From: Porogramme epimiltina
Taxonomy: Eukaryota > Basidiomycota > Agaricomycetes > Polyporales > Polyporaceae
Direction of reading: 5' to 3'
Length of the DNA: 51,909 bases
NCBI GenBank assembly: GCA_900155495.1
Contig: FTLJ01000914.1
Location: 1-51,909, forward strand
Shown here: one piece after another, positions 1-11,500 of the stretch
Layout of the letters: every line of letters begins with the position of its first letter
Position numbering within the stretch: the first letter of the stretch is position 1
Made by a program: the position numbers and the translations under genes
The notes under the pieces: generated by a model
The model's database searches: none
Told to the model about the DNA's origin: nothing
The model's input: only the letters and a program-made list of their open reading frames with translations

Positions 1-2848
1 GGGGAGGGGGGGTGGAAGGGGGGGAGACTGGTCCGCGCCCGAATCGAGTTATACACTCCGCCATCCTCAATCACCTCCTCCCCCGCCCCACGGCCCGGCC
101 CCGCCTGTCGGAGTCTCCGTCCTCGCGTGCCTGCGCGGGGTTCTAATTTCAGCGGCGGAGGTCGCGGCGGAGTGCGAGGTGCCCCGTCGGGGCCACAAAC
201 GTTGGGCCCCCGCGCGCGAGGACAGAGAGAGGACACGGGCCTCGACCTGTGCCACCTCTCTCGATCGCGTTTGTGCTGCCTCCACCGCCGCCTCCGCGAC
301 CAGTTCCACCTCCACCGCGCTCGGGCTCGCTGTACACGCACGGCGAGCGGCGCCCAAATGAGACGGAAGTGGTCGTCTGCCAAGAGCGAGAGAGGGACAG
401 CCCCGCGAGCGTCTGGGCAGCTCATGTCGCTTGCCCGCCGTGGCCGGATGAGCCGCCTGCTCTGCCCGTCGCGCCCCGCCCGCCGCAATATCAGCCTGCT
501 CGGTCGCTGCCACGCGCGGGGCGAGACAGGGTCCCCATTTGTGCGCATTCCCGCGCGCGCGGTGTCGGGAGGAGGCTGTCTATCACCCCATGATATCAGC
601 GTGCAGTTGGCGGTTTGACATGCGCGCAATATCGGAAACCCCCAGGGCGTCCACGGAACATGCATTCATTGATTGTTCGCACGCACATTTTGCCCTCTCT
701 AGCGGTCGGCTTTTTTCAAGGCACGCGGCACGGCTCGTCTTATGGCGCGAGCCCTATTTCGCGTAAGAGGAGGATGCTTCCGACTGTGCGCGAGCAGCGG
801 CCCCGCCCCGCCCGACCCTGGGCGATGGCAATTGTCTCTTGTGCGTATACTTAGCCCGCGGACCGCCCGGGAGCCCTTCTAGCTCGAGTCGATGCAGAAC
901 GGCCGATGCGGGCCTTGCGTTCTGTCAAACCCTACGTTATGTTCGCCTTCCCTCCGACCCATCGAAGCCGCCCTCAGCGGCCTGTTTTTCCCTCTTCCCC
1001 GTCTGCCTCTCCAGCCTGCCGTCCTGCCAGGCCTGCCTTCTCCAGAGCGCAGTGCGGGTGGCAGCTGCTCGTGTCGCACGTCCGTTGCGACGCGCCCGGG
1101 TCGCAGTGCCAAATTTCCTGCGCGATCGTCTCCTCGGCGATGTCTAGCGAGGGCGGACATGGCGTCCCTCCGCGCCGTTTAGGAAGTTTTTAGAGTTTCC
1201 CCCAGGGTCGGCTGCAGACCGCACGGCGAGCGTCATCCGTCCACCCGCTGACCACGTCCTCCACCCGACCCCGGGGCGCGCGCATCCGGATCCCGCCTTG
1301 CGCGATCGCCCCCTGCAACGCCCTGTTCGATGTGGCAGCGTTCGCGCCAATCCACGACGCGTGCTGCGAGTGGGGCTGCAATAAGCACGGGCGGCCCTGA
1401 AACGCTCGAGCTCGTCATGGCGCGCGGGAGGAGGGTCGGTGAAACGCCTCGGCGGCTGAGCATCGTTGATATGAGACGCCCCCGAGCGATTGAGCAGCCG
1501 TTGGGCTGACGGGGCCCGGATTTAGCTGCGACGAGGACGCCCCGGGCGACGGCCGCATTGGCACACGCAGTCGACTGAATGCCTTCCCTCTCGGGCGCTG
1601 CTGTCCCACCGCACACGCCGTAACTCTGCGCCGTCCGGCCCAGGCGGAGCGTAAGAGCGTAAGAGCCACTCATCGGCCCAGGGACTTTCGCCGCTCGTCA
1701 ATTGGCCGGCCGGTCCTATCGCCCACTGCGTCTCCCGCCAAATCTCCACCGTCCGGGCGCGCTGCCGCCCGCGCGCAGGGCAAGGGGCCCACACCGGTCC
1801 ACAGCAGCTCAACGCCCGCAATGACGCAGTGCCTCCCCGCGTGCCCGCGCATCCCGCGCATCCCGTGCATCCCGCGCAAATCCGCGACCAGACGTCTTCG
1901 TTCCATTGCGTGTCCGCAGCCCGCCCGCCGGCCAGCGAACACATCACCCGCTCACGGCATCCGCGACTGCCCCCGTCGACGTCCCGTCCGCCCATGGCAA
2001 CTCGCAGCGGGGAGAGCATGTGCGCCCGCTGATGGACGATCACTCCCCCGACGGCGCCGTCAGCTTCTGTGCGCTTCGCGACGCGCATCTGGGCAGCGTT
2101 CCCGCCTCACTGCTCCACCTTTGAGGTGCATCTGGCAGGCAAGACTGACCATCTCCGAGGGCCGACGCTCCTGTCAACGGCGCAAGTACATCCGCTCGCA
2201 GCACCTGCGACTCATTGGCTTTGTGCTTTCAAGCCACACACTTGCGCCACCACGCCATCATCGTGGTGGCGGTGACACTCTCGGCACCCATCACCACGTC
2301 GCGGATGCTCAAATGCTAAGATTCAATGTTAGGCTAGGGCGAGAACACGGCAAGTCCCTTGATACGAGAAAAATAACCTACCTCAATGTTCTTGATATCG
2401 GCCTCACAACAATCAGAAAATCCGAAGACGGGACTTCATATACAAATGCCCCATGTTCCAGAATACATACTTGAGCTGGGAGCGCAAGAACAACGACACC
2501 AAGCCCATCAGAACATGCATCGACGGAAGCTGATTTTTTGCCGTCGACGAATGCTACCTCAGTCTCGAGGCCATTCGGTAATAGTTTCGTCAAGTGTAAA
2601 CCATCACAGTCGTGGGGTGCTCTTAGGCTGTAACATGGAACCGATGCTGGAAACGACGCTAGAAATACATACAGTAGTAACCAACTTGAACTAGGAGAGC
2701 AATCGACAATCCACCCAGAGAGACCAGCGGAAAAGAACCCAGCGACAGAACATATGCAAGAAGGTGAGGTATCGTAAAGTTACAGTAGTCCGAGGAAATC
2801 GGGACGGACGCACGAGGAACCGCTGGGTCGCTGGAACACTCCATGGCA
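1..2848. other. GC-rich intergenic stretch, no supported gene
   Basis: Open frames here overlap one another on both strands, are rich in Arg, Pro, Ala and Ser, and resemble no family I know. They are what GC-rich DNA gives by chance. Around 1847-1886 there is a short imperfect tandem repeat of a 9-mer like catcccgcg. From about 2280 to 2848 composition becomes more balanced, which fits the 3' flank of the minus-strand gene ending at 2849. I see no tRNA, rRNA or transposon signature. Confidence 0.5.
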
Positions 2849-4247
2849 TCACAGGCTCATAGCCATCCCGCCGCCCATGCCGCTCATGCCCTTGAGCACC
2901 GACGTCGACGCGCGGAAAATGTTCCCGGGGAGGTGCATCAGGTTTTTCTTGCGCGTTCCGGTGGGCGAGTCCAGCACCGAGGGGCGCGCGTGACCCATTT
3001 CGGGCGAAGATGAAGGCGACGTGCACGGTGAAGAGTCGGTCAAAGATAGCTCGTGCACGGCGACGAAATACGAGTCCTCCGCGGAGGACGTGGGGGGCGG
3101 GGTGAGCGGCCCGGGCGAGGTCCGCAGCGTCGCGTCGGGAATGACGCGCCTTGGCACTGCTTCCAAGCTAGATGCACCCGTAGCAGGCGCTGCAGGGTGT
3201 GCCTTCTCGGCGACAACGGCGTGCATGGCATGGACGGCGCATAGATTTGTGGATGAGCCGAGCGGACTGGAGATGGGCGTGCGGCGGGGCGACGGCCGGA
3301 ACTCGTCCTCTTCCTGAATGGGCGGCGAAAGGGCGGAGGGATGGAGGTCCGGAATGAGTTTGGCGTGGTGCGGGTAGATCGCGTCGGGGAGAGAGTGCGC
3401 GCGGCGGAGTGGGATCTCCTCCACTCCCGCGGCGCTCGTCGCGCGTGCGGTGGGCATCTCCCGCGTGAACGCCGTGAGGATGTCCATGTCCTGTGACATG
3501 CGGCGGTGGTCGACCTCGTCCACGGCGATGATGGAGTCGAAGCCGGGCATCGCGTCGCGCACGCAATGGCGGGCCCGAACGGGCGTGTGCGCGTCCGACA
3601 CGGATTTGCGACGGCGGAGAGCGCCCCGGGAAAAGTGGACCTCGTAGTGGTCGCCCTTCTTCATGCATTCGTCGATGGATGGGTAACACTGCGAACAGCA
3701 GGCGCGCAGAGGAACGGTGACGACATCAGCAGAGATGGGCGGTTGGGGCAATGATGCGCCCCTCGGGCGCCCGGGGCGGGAGTGCGGGGAAGATGGAGAT
3801 GTGGGGCCTTGGTGAACGAGGCAGGAGACGAGCGGTCTATGCGCGGAGTCACGCGAGGGCGAGCGCGCCTTGGTGGTGATGCTGTTAAAAGGGAGGACGC
3901 GTTGGTACTTCTTTTACGGCGAAGCTCGGAACGGAGCATGTGCAGAGGGGAGGCACGGACCTCGGAACGGAGACTTTGAAGACGACATGGTCGTCTGGAA
4001 GATCGTCCTCAGAGTCGACGGAGGGCTCTCTGGAGGGCTCTCGCTTCCGTTTCCAGAGAGGGAGGCTGTAGGACTTTGTTACGAGGCGAGGGAGCTTGGA
4101 GACAGGGCTGGGGTCTGGAATGAGGACACATTCGTGATCGAAGCGGACCTTGGGGGTCGCGAGTTGTTCGTTAGAGTCGTCAGGAGAGGCGCAGTGGGCG
4201 GTGGAGAGAGAGGCGAAAGAGGGGGACGAGGGGATGTGTGCGGACAT
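2849..4247 (-). CDS. Conserved basidiomycete protein of unknown function (439 aa, 2 exons)
   Basis: Splicing 4247-3961 to 3881-2849 across a 79-bp intron (donor GTCCGT, acceptor AACAG) gives a continuous 439-residue frame. The junction reads KVSVP|SITTKARSPSRD, in frame only with this splice. The N-terminus has RFDHECVLIPD and VTKSYSLPLWKRK, the middle has PLVSCLVH, and then comes a cysteine motif, ACCSQCYPSIDECM. From memory these blocks recur in a family found in agaricomycete genomes without assigned function. The rest is Ser/Pro-rich and probably disordered, with many SP/TP sites. No signal peptide or membrane segment is seen. The CCxxC could bind metal or be a redox pair, but that is a guess. 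It is convergent with nothing and lies downstream of the cullin on the same strand. Upstream at 4355-4402 are five evenly spaced GTCAC motifs. Confidence 0.8.
3882..3960 (-). other. Intron of the unknown-function gene
   Basis: It reads GTCCGT...TTTTAACAG on the minus strand and is 79 bp long. It is needed to join the frame carrying VVFKVSVP to the frame carrying ARSPSRD. The longer read-through frame in exon 1 ends soon after at a stop. Confidence 0.75.
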
Positions 4248-4909
4248 GATGGTGGTGGAGACGAAAGACGTGACGATGAGCCGGAGCCCAGCTCACTGGG
4301 AGGAGCGAGCGGGAGAGTGGCCGGGAGGAGCACCATCGCGAAGCACCGTGCGCGGTCACCAGCGGTCACTAGTCTGTCACTAGTCTGTCACCGGGCCGTC
4401 ACACACCCTTCTCCCTTGCCTCTTCCGGCGCCGCCCGTCCACTCTCCATCACACGTGACCGTGTCCTGCCGTCGGATCCGCTCTTTCGGGACGCTGGTGG
4501 CACCGCCTCTCGCACTTGGCTCTCCTCCTACCGCCCTCGCCGCCGCCTGAGCCTCCCGCAGCTATCGGTCGTCCGCAGCCACCCATCAGCTCCTTGGTGA
4601 ATCCGTCCCGTCCATTCCTCCTCGCACAGGTACCGCCGTGCCACCGCCCACCGCCTAGTGCAGCCCTCGGGCTGGATTCCCACCCAGACCCACCCAGACA
4701 CGTCTGTGATCGTTGTCCAGATCGTGCCTTTCATCGTCACGTCGGATACAGCCTTCCTCCGCCGGCTTCCATGCCAAAACATACATCCCCGACTGGTCAC
4801 AGTCTACCAGTCCAGCACTAGAATATAACGCTGATAATACATGCTCGCACGTACCAACGTCGTCACAGACCATCTTCCCATTCATCCCCGTTTCAGCTTC
4901 CAAGCCATC
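4248..4909. other. Intergenic: promoter of the unknown-function gene and 3' flank of the cullin
   Basis: This holds 662 bp between two minus-strand genes and no convincing frame. The part next to 4247 is the promoter side and contains the regularly spaced GTCAC motifs. The part next to 4909 is more AT-rich and should hold the cullin 3' UTR. Confidence 0.6.
4355..4402. promoter_or_regulatory. Five GTCAC motifs at 10-11 bp spacing
   Basis: GTCAC begins at 4355, 4365, 4376, 4387 and 4398. Copies three and four lie in a duplicated 11-mer, tagtctgtcac. The set lies 108-155 bp upstream of the ATG at 4247 (minus strand, where it reads GTGAC). Spacing near one helical turn would place all copies on one face of the DNA. 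A regulatory role and the binding factor are inference; TGTCA-type sites are known for TALE homeodomain proteins, and TGAC half-sites for bZIP factors. Confidence 0.45.
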
Positions 4910-7900
4910 TCAGGCGAGATAGATGTACTTGTTCATGTCCTCCTCGTCACGCGCCAAGTACTCCGACTCGACCAGCACCGCGATCCGCTGCTTGATCATC
5001 GTCACCTCCGGCACAAAGTGGTTCTTGACCGCCTCAATCGTTGCCGTCTTCAGCTGCTCGTACATCAGCTCCTTCCTAGCTTTCATTACACGCACGATCG
5101 CGGCATCCAAGGCGTGCTTGCGGTCTTGCTCGATCGAGGTTTGCGTCCGCTTGGTCTCCTCGGCCTATGGTGCGGGTGATCCCAAGAACCGTGAGCATGA
5201 TAAGACCATGGCCAAGCACCGGCTGAACACGTACCGTCTCTTTAGACTGGATGGAGTTGATGTGGATTTGGTAGCGTTGGTCCGTAAAGTCGGTGTTGAC
5301 GGTGAACGTATCTGTCTTATTCACATCCTTTCCGGGGGGACTCTTCTTCAACACCCTATGTTTCTTTCCGCATGCCAAGCTCTGCAGCGTTCGTTGCAGC
5401 TCCGCGTCATCTATGCACCTCGTCAGCCAGGGCTTTCATTGATGGACCACGAGGAGCACAAACCCAGACGCGTTTGCTCTTTAATGTCCATGAACGATAA
5501 CTCAGAAGTGTCGTTGAAGAGCATGAGAATGACAGCCTGATACAAGCTGACGGACAGCTCCTTGTCACCCCCCTTGAACCGTGCCTTCAGAGTTGCAGTT
5601 CCTAGGGAATGATCCCAGTCGAGCTTGCGACCTGCATGTTGCCCTTTATACATCTCCGCATATACCGTTAAGTCGTCTTGCATCTAATTATCAATGGAGG
5701 TCAGGACCGAGACCAGCAGGATTGCTGTCAATAAACGCGCACCCAGACGGGGAGGTCGATGTCGGTTTTCCGAGCGGCGAATGGCCAAGCACTACGTTGC
5801 AACACCATGACGTTGAGCTTCTGTGCCGAGTCGCGATTGTGTTTTCTCGCCATCAGCTCATGGAAACGGTCCATCTTTTCCTGCGATAGCTTGAGGTCCT
5901 TGAACATATGCTCTCCCATCCCGAATTCAGGATCATAACCTACGCATGTTGGTTAGAGGAGGCCTAATGAGCTGAAGATAAACCGAAAAGGGCTCACCTT
6001 CCTTCAGCTTTCTTAGGACACGTTTCTCTATATCGTCGCTTGCGCTCCGTCCCAAAAGTAGGCGCTTCGCAAGAGCACGCTGGTAGAACGTCCGGAAGAC
6101 GTCCATGTCGTCGGTGTAACGGTACAACGTGAGCACCTCGTCGAGTTCCGAAACGAAGGCATCGTCGCCTTTGCCCTTCTGGCCCCGACGCATGGCCTTG
6201 TCCATATGTTTAGCAATCATCTCCGCTGGCTTGATGCGCCGCGCCTTGAACCCCGCCTGGAATGCGTCTGTGAGTCCATAGACGAAATCGCGGTTCGTTT
6301 GTGAAATGGGCCTTGGCGGCGGCGCGGCGGGTAGCTTGGAGGAGGACGCTTGGGGAGGAGCCGGAGCAGTGCAGGGCTCGTCGGCGAATGAACCCCCGAC
6401 AAGCTTATCACAAAATGCCTTGAATTCCAGGAGGCGAGGCACCATTTCGTCGTCATGTGCGGCGTCTGTGACAATGCCTTTGACGGTTTTCTGAACGAGA
6501 AGACATTGGTCCTCGAACTAGTTACAGTACGGCAGAACGGCTTACCTGCACGGACGCCTTGAACGACGCGCTGAGGACCTTCAGCCCACCAACCTTCGCG
6601 AAGAGCTTGTACATGGCTCCCAGTTGCGCTTGATTCTTGGCCTCCATGTACGACTCCAACGCTAAGCAAGAAACATCAATGCATGATACGCAAGGATGAG
6701 AATATGCGTACCATCTTTCGCAAGCCACTGTAGTCGGCCAGCAAGCAGCGCATTGTCGGCAGCGTCTCGTACTATATCGATGCTGCTATCCACGAGCACG
6801 GCACTAGCGCGGTCGAATTCTTCGCGCCCCCGCTCCTGAACATGATGTATGAACGCGTCGGCCTTTGTGCCACTTTCGAATAACGTGTTGGACTCCTTCG
6901 TGTAGAATGTGTGTGTGAGATTGAGATATGTCGCCTGGACCAGGTCGGTGTAGAGTCCATGCGAAAGCATGTGCCGCACAAGCTTGATTACATGGGGGCG
7001 TAAAGCATGTTCAGCCCTACGGGATGCAACATATGAGAAGAGGCGACATAGTGAAGAGATCGATGATATTCTGACCTGTTAACACGCTCCCAATCCAGCC
7101 AGTCCGACATGCCCTCCATAATCGACCGCGCAACGCGTGCATCCCCAATGACTGAGCCTTTGAACAGGGTGTATGAGAGAGCTCTGAGCAGGGGATGAGT
7201 GGGTATAGACTGATATGTTATCTGGGGTCACACACGTACTTGATACTAGCCAGATGTTGGTTTCTCCTCACGTATAGCGTGTCGAGATAGGCGAGAACAG
7301 ATTGGAGCAGACCCTGCGCACCAAAAATGAGTAAGGAAGCCCTCCAACAAACACCAAAATGGTACTCACTGCTTGCTTTTCAAACCATGCACACGCATCG
7401 GTGAAGGGTACGAGCCATTCGACACTTCTGCGAGTATCGTTCACTAGCATCGTCCCCATGACTCCAACGCAGCGCTCCAACTCCATCTTCACGACATCAT
7501 ATAACCCTTCACCTTTGTCTGCCTCACTGACAACGGCGCGGCATGCGCAGGAAATACGGTCGTAGGTTGCTGGAAGAGGACCACTTTCACCCGGCGTCAG
7601 GATAACCTTGATTGCGCGACGAGCGAGAGCATAGTCTGCATCGAGGGAAGAGATAGGGGTTGCCTTGACTGAACTCCCGAGTCAGTACCATTCGACTGCC
7701 TGCGGAAGAACGCGAGCCCGACGCACCAGGGTGTCCAACAACACGTAGAACGATCGAGCCTCGTTTCTCCGCAGGCTCCGACACGTCAAGACGGGAGCTG
7801 GATGAAGACGCAGTGTGAGTATCAGAGGCGATGTCCAGACGGGCAATCTTGCGCGGGGGAGAGGCGGACCGGGATGTGTCGTCTCTGGTGCTGGGAACAC

Positions 7901-7976
7901 TTCGCGAAGGTGAAGAGAACGCGGAGAATGCATTGGATGAGCTCGGGAGACTAAGCAGCGTGAATACGTCCGCCAT
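4910..7976 (-). CDS. cul4: Cullin scaffold of a cullin-RING ubiquitin ligase, CUL4-like
   Basis: Cullins hold a RING protein (Rbx1) at the C-terminus and substrate adaptors at the N-terminus; CUL4 uses DDB1. About a dozen exons on the minus strand carry family blocks in order. The start is MADVFTLLSLPSSSNAF with a Ser-rich tail (7976). Cullin repeats include ECVGVMGTML-like sequence near 7450 and HVIKLVRHMLSHGLYTDL near 6960. The homology domain has DVFRTFYQRALAKRLLLGRS near 6100, then MFKDLKLSQEKM (5900), GRKLDWDHSLGTATLKA (5630), LACGKKHRVLKKSPPGKD (5370) and QRYQIHINSIQSKET (5260). The neddylation domain (4910-5115) has AAIVRVMKARKEL, where the Lys in VMK is the expected NEDD8 site, and ends YIYLA. 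The end and the LACGK/KGKD block look closer to CUL4 than to CUL1 or CUL3. Cullin identity is near certain; the subclass is less so. Minor introns were not all fixed. Confidence 0.92.
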
Positions 7977-8532
7977 CGAGGACACGGCGGGGCAAGCGGG
8001 CTAACAGTCGTGCGTGGGGAGGAGCAGGACACAACGACGCGTCCACACGGTCCTAAGCAGCTGAGCTTACGCGGGGCGAGAGGACGTCATTTCCGATCGG
8101 GCCCCTCGGCACAAGCGCTCCGACGCAAGGCTCACTACGCAAGGCTCACTATGCACCGTTTTCTCAACACACGGCTTGTGAACGACTTGCGAACGACTCA
8201 AGCGCGATATACAAGAACACGGAGACGATGCTATGCGGGGCAAAGTAGGTCTGACATGGTTTGTTCTGTTGCGGCACGCGCGCGGGAACTCTCTGGCCTC
8301 TTCCGCGCTTTCTGCGTCATAATGCTCTCGGGAGACAACACAATGTGATGTACAAAAGTAGTCCGAACGAGACCAGAATGACATTTATGCATGTACATTA
8401 TACACGACGCCACCTCGCAGAGAATTCTAACCGAAGGCCATGGCAAATTTAGCAGAGGCGGCCAGCGAACGAGAACCAGAGCCGCGAGAAGCAGACAGCA
8501 CCAGCAAGAAGATGGGCAGCAAGAGGCAGAGT
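7977..8532. other. Intergenic between cullin and SPO22-like gene
   Basis: This is the upstream region of the minus-strand cullin and the 3' flank of the minus-strand meiotic gene. The overlapping short frames have no family resemblance. A short direct repeat, caaggctcacta, occurs near 8128 and 8141. No RNA gene is seen. Confidence 0.6.
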
Positions 8533-11500
8533 TCAGTGAGAATATCGAGTCAGAAGTTGTGCGTATGTGTTTGAGATCTACAAGGAGCTTGACTTGTCAG
8601 CTTCACCTTTGCAACAAAAGGTATGCGTCGGCTTTCCTTCTCCGCACGCGCATCACCATCTGGTACGAATCGGCAAACTGCCGTAGCCGATTCAAACCAC
8701 CTCTTCGCATCGTCCAGCAACGACGCGCTGAGAACGAGAGGACGGTCAGTAGTACGAGCCGACAACGAAGGAAGACCAACTGCAAGCATTCGATGCCCGT
8801 GTTGTATGCCGTTCCCATGAGCCAATGCCTTTCGTCCATCGGGTACTCCTGGTAGACGACACGGTCAGCCTTCCGGCCCGATGAACTCAGCACTACTGAG
8901 AATAGCGCCTACCTTGAGACCTCCTTCAGCTCCATGCTCTTGGAGCACGCGCACCGCCTGTTCAACATACCCTGCGGCCTTTGTCCGGTCCGTTGCCGAA
9001 TTACGGGAGAGTAGGACGGTGCATATTGCTCGTAGCCATCTGGAAAACTTCTCGATCGAGAGCATGGCACGATCGAGGCTCACGCGTAGAATACTCTGCG
9101 GAGCCGCGAGGTCCGGGGAACATAAGTCCACGTTCATTCCAGGCGGAACCTGTACGGTCTACGGGCCTACCTCTAGCGCAGCACAGAGTACTACGTAGAA
9201 GGTTGGGCGGTGCGAGTATTTGACTCTTGTCAGCTGCCTGCATGTGATGAGGGCTCAGCTAAATCCGTCTTTACCTTCGATAGGACAGTCTTTTTCGACC
9301 CACTGGCCGTTGACCACCAAACACGTTGAGTGACATCTGACGAGGGAGTAAAAGGGCTTACTAGGATATCCGTAATCGATTCTAGGGTCCCCATATCGAC
9401 GTTTTGAGAAAGGCTTGCTTCCTACCCCAGAATAAAGCGTAGTTAGAATTCAAATACCCGCCCCTAGTATAGTACCGCGGTGGAATCATAACCTGTATCA
9501 CATCTAAAACGCGGCTCCAGGTCTTCGACTGGCAGGCAATCTCCGTTTCAAAGACGGATAGAACGTTGAGGAAGGAACGCGCGCGACGAACGTCCTCCTC
9601 GCCAAAAACGCCGGTCTTCTGCATTATCCTCTGGATCCGATCTTTGCACGAAGTGATCTCTTTCGCAACAGCACTTCGGCGGTCCGCCTGGACAGGGGAA
9701 AGATGCATCACTTGTTACAAATTTAGAAACAGTTGGTATTGAGACCACACCTCTTGGGCGTCATGATTGGACCCTCGATGACGAAAAGCAAACACTGGGA
9801 GCAATATGACACCGTTAACTAAGAACCCAGCAACTTCTTGGGATCCTGCTTACCTTTTCCCGCGACGCCCGCAAAGGAGGCGTTCACCAGGAACACGTGG
9901 AGTTCGGCGTCGGATTCTACCGCAGGGAGTTTCACGTAAATTTCCAGAAACTGAAAAATCAGGGCGTGTGAGTTTTGAAGGCGGTGCTTGTCTCCACCAC
10001 GCGGAGGGCGAGGAGCGGCGAGTTTGTGTCTGCTTACTTGTCTGGAAATATCGAACAAGTCAGATACGGTATCTTCGTGGCCTTCCCAGCCCGAGCAACC
10101 CTGCACTGCGGTGTTGTAAGCTGTTCGCCAGAACCACGAGATATCCTGTGCCTCGGCAGTGGCGATTTGGTTTGTCTCGAGGGCCGCGGTGAGCGACAAA
10201 GCTTGAGCGTGTATGTCATACCTCAGCGACGGGCCTGCATGCCGATAAATAGGATGACGCACCGGTCTCGAAGTGCCGTAGGAGCATGGGAACCAACGTC
10301 ATTCTAGGAATGTTGGGATATCGGGACGTGGATTAATTGTGCATTATTTTCGATAAACAACTTACAGTTCCGCGGCAGGCGTCGAAAGCATCCCGAGAAC
10401 GAGTCTAATGATGCACCGGGCCAACGTAATGGTCTCTACCCCAACTTTCTCCGCGCCCCGAGTGGATGCATCTAAGAGCGCTTCCAGTATTGATAGCAAC
10501 AAGTGTTTCATGCCACGTTCACTAGCCAAACGAGTGGCTAGCAAGAGCATCTTCTTGCTGAAGTTGGGCGCCTTCACCATCTCGTGCACCGTAGCGACAG
10601 CTGTGAGAAAGATGATCGCGAAGCATAAGATCAAGAGACGGATTAAGATACCTTCATCCTCCAGGCCTGTGTGATTCGCAGGCTTCAGTTACAGAGAAGG
10701 CCTGCTGTAGTGAAGATCTTACCCTGATGAGCTGCAATCAGTAGCGCGACATAGTAAGTCGCCGCATCCGCAGACGGGCAGCGGCGAATGGCGGCAGAAG
10801 CCTGAGCGTGTTCGCCGCATTGAATGTAGCAAAGCGCCGCCTTGCGCAGACATTTCGGATTCGATATTTGAGACATTGACCTAAAAGAGGCATGGGTTCC
10901 GACTAGAAACCAGTCGGCGGCTTCCGACCAGCGTTTCGCGTGATAGTGCCGATCACCGAACTGCCAGAGCAACTGCGCCGGAGGCTCAGACAGGCCGACG
11001 TGAAACGAGGAGCGCCTCACCGTCAAACAAGCCGTTGTTGGTATCTTTGGTAACTCGAAGTCTTTCGTATCGAGGACTAGGCGTGATGTCCGTATAAGCA
11101 GAGGAGTCCATGTTATCTGCCCGATGAGAACGTACGATTCAGGGCATTCTCCATGCCGTTTATCGCTCGCGCGTGGTCGTCATCCTTGGAACAGTGGAAT
11201 ATCAATGAAAGGAGGAGTCGATCCAGATAAACTAGCCCCGCGCTGTTTTGGGACAGGAATGCCTGCTCCAAGCAGCGGAAGTGAATGGCGGTGACCAGGA
11301 CACTGGAAGAGAATCTCAGCACACGTGATGTTCTCGCGGTGATAAAAGGACCAGGGAACGTTGGGTCCAACCTGTCATGTCCGATGCTTCGCAGTTCCTG
11401 CAGAATACTTCCAATGTTCGACAGGCGTGTGAGTTAGTGCATTTGATAATCAGGGTTTTAAGAATACGTACTCAGTGATGCCATTCTCCGAGTACTCCAT

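Noticed and set aside
127..618. 163-codon plus-strand frame at the left end
   Set aside because: Arg- and Ser-rich with no homologous pattern, overlapped by frames in other registers.
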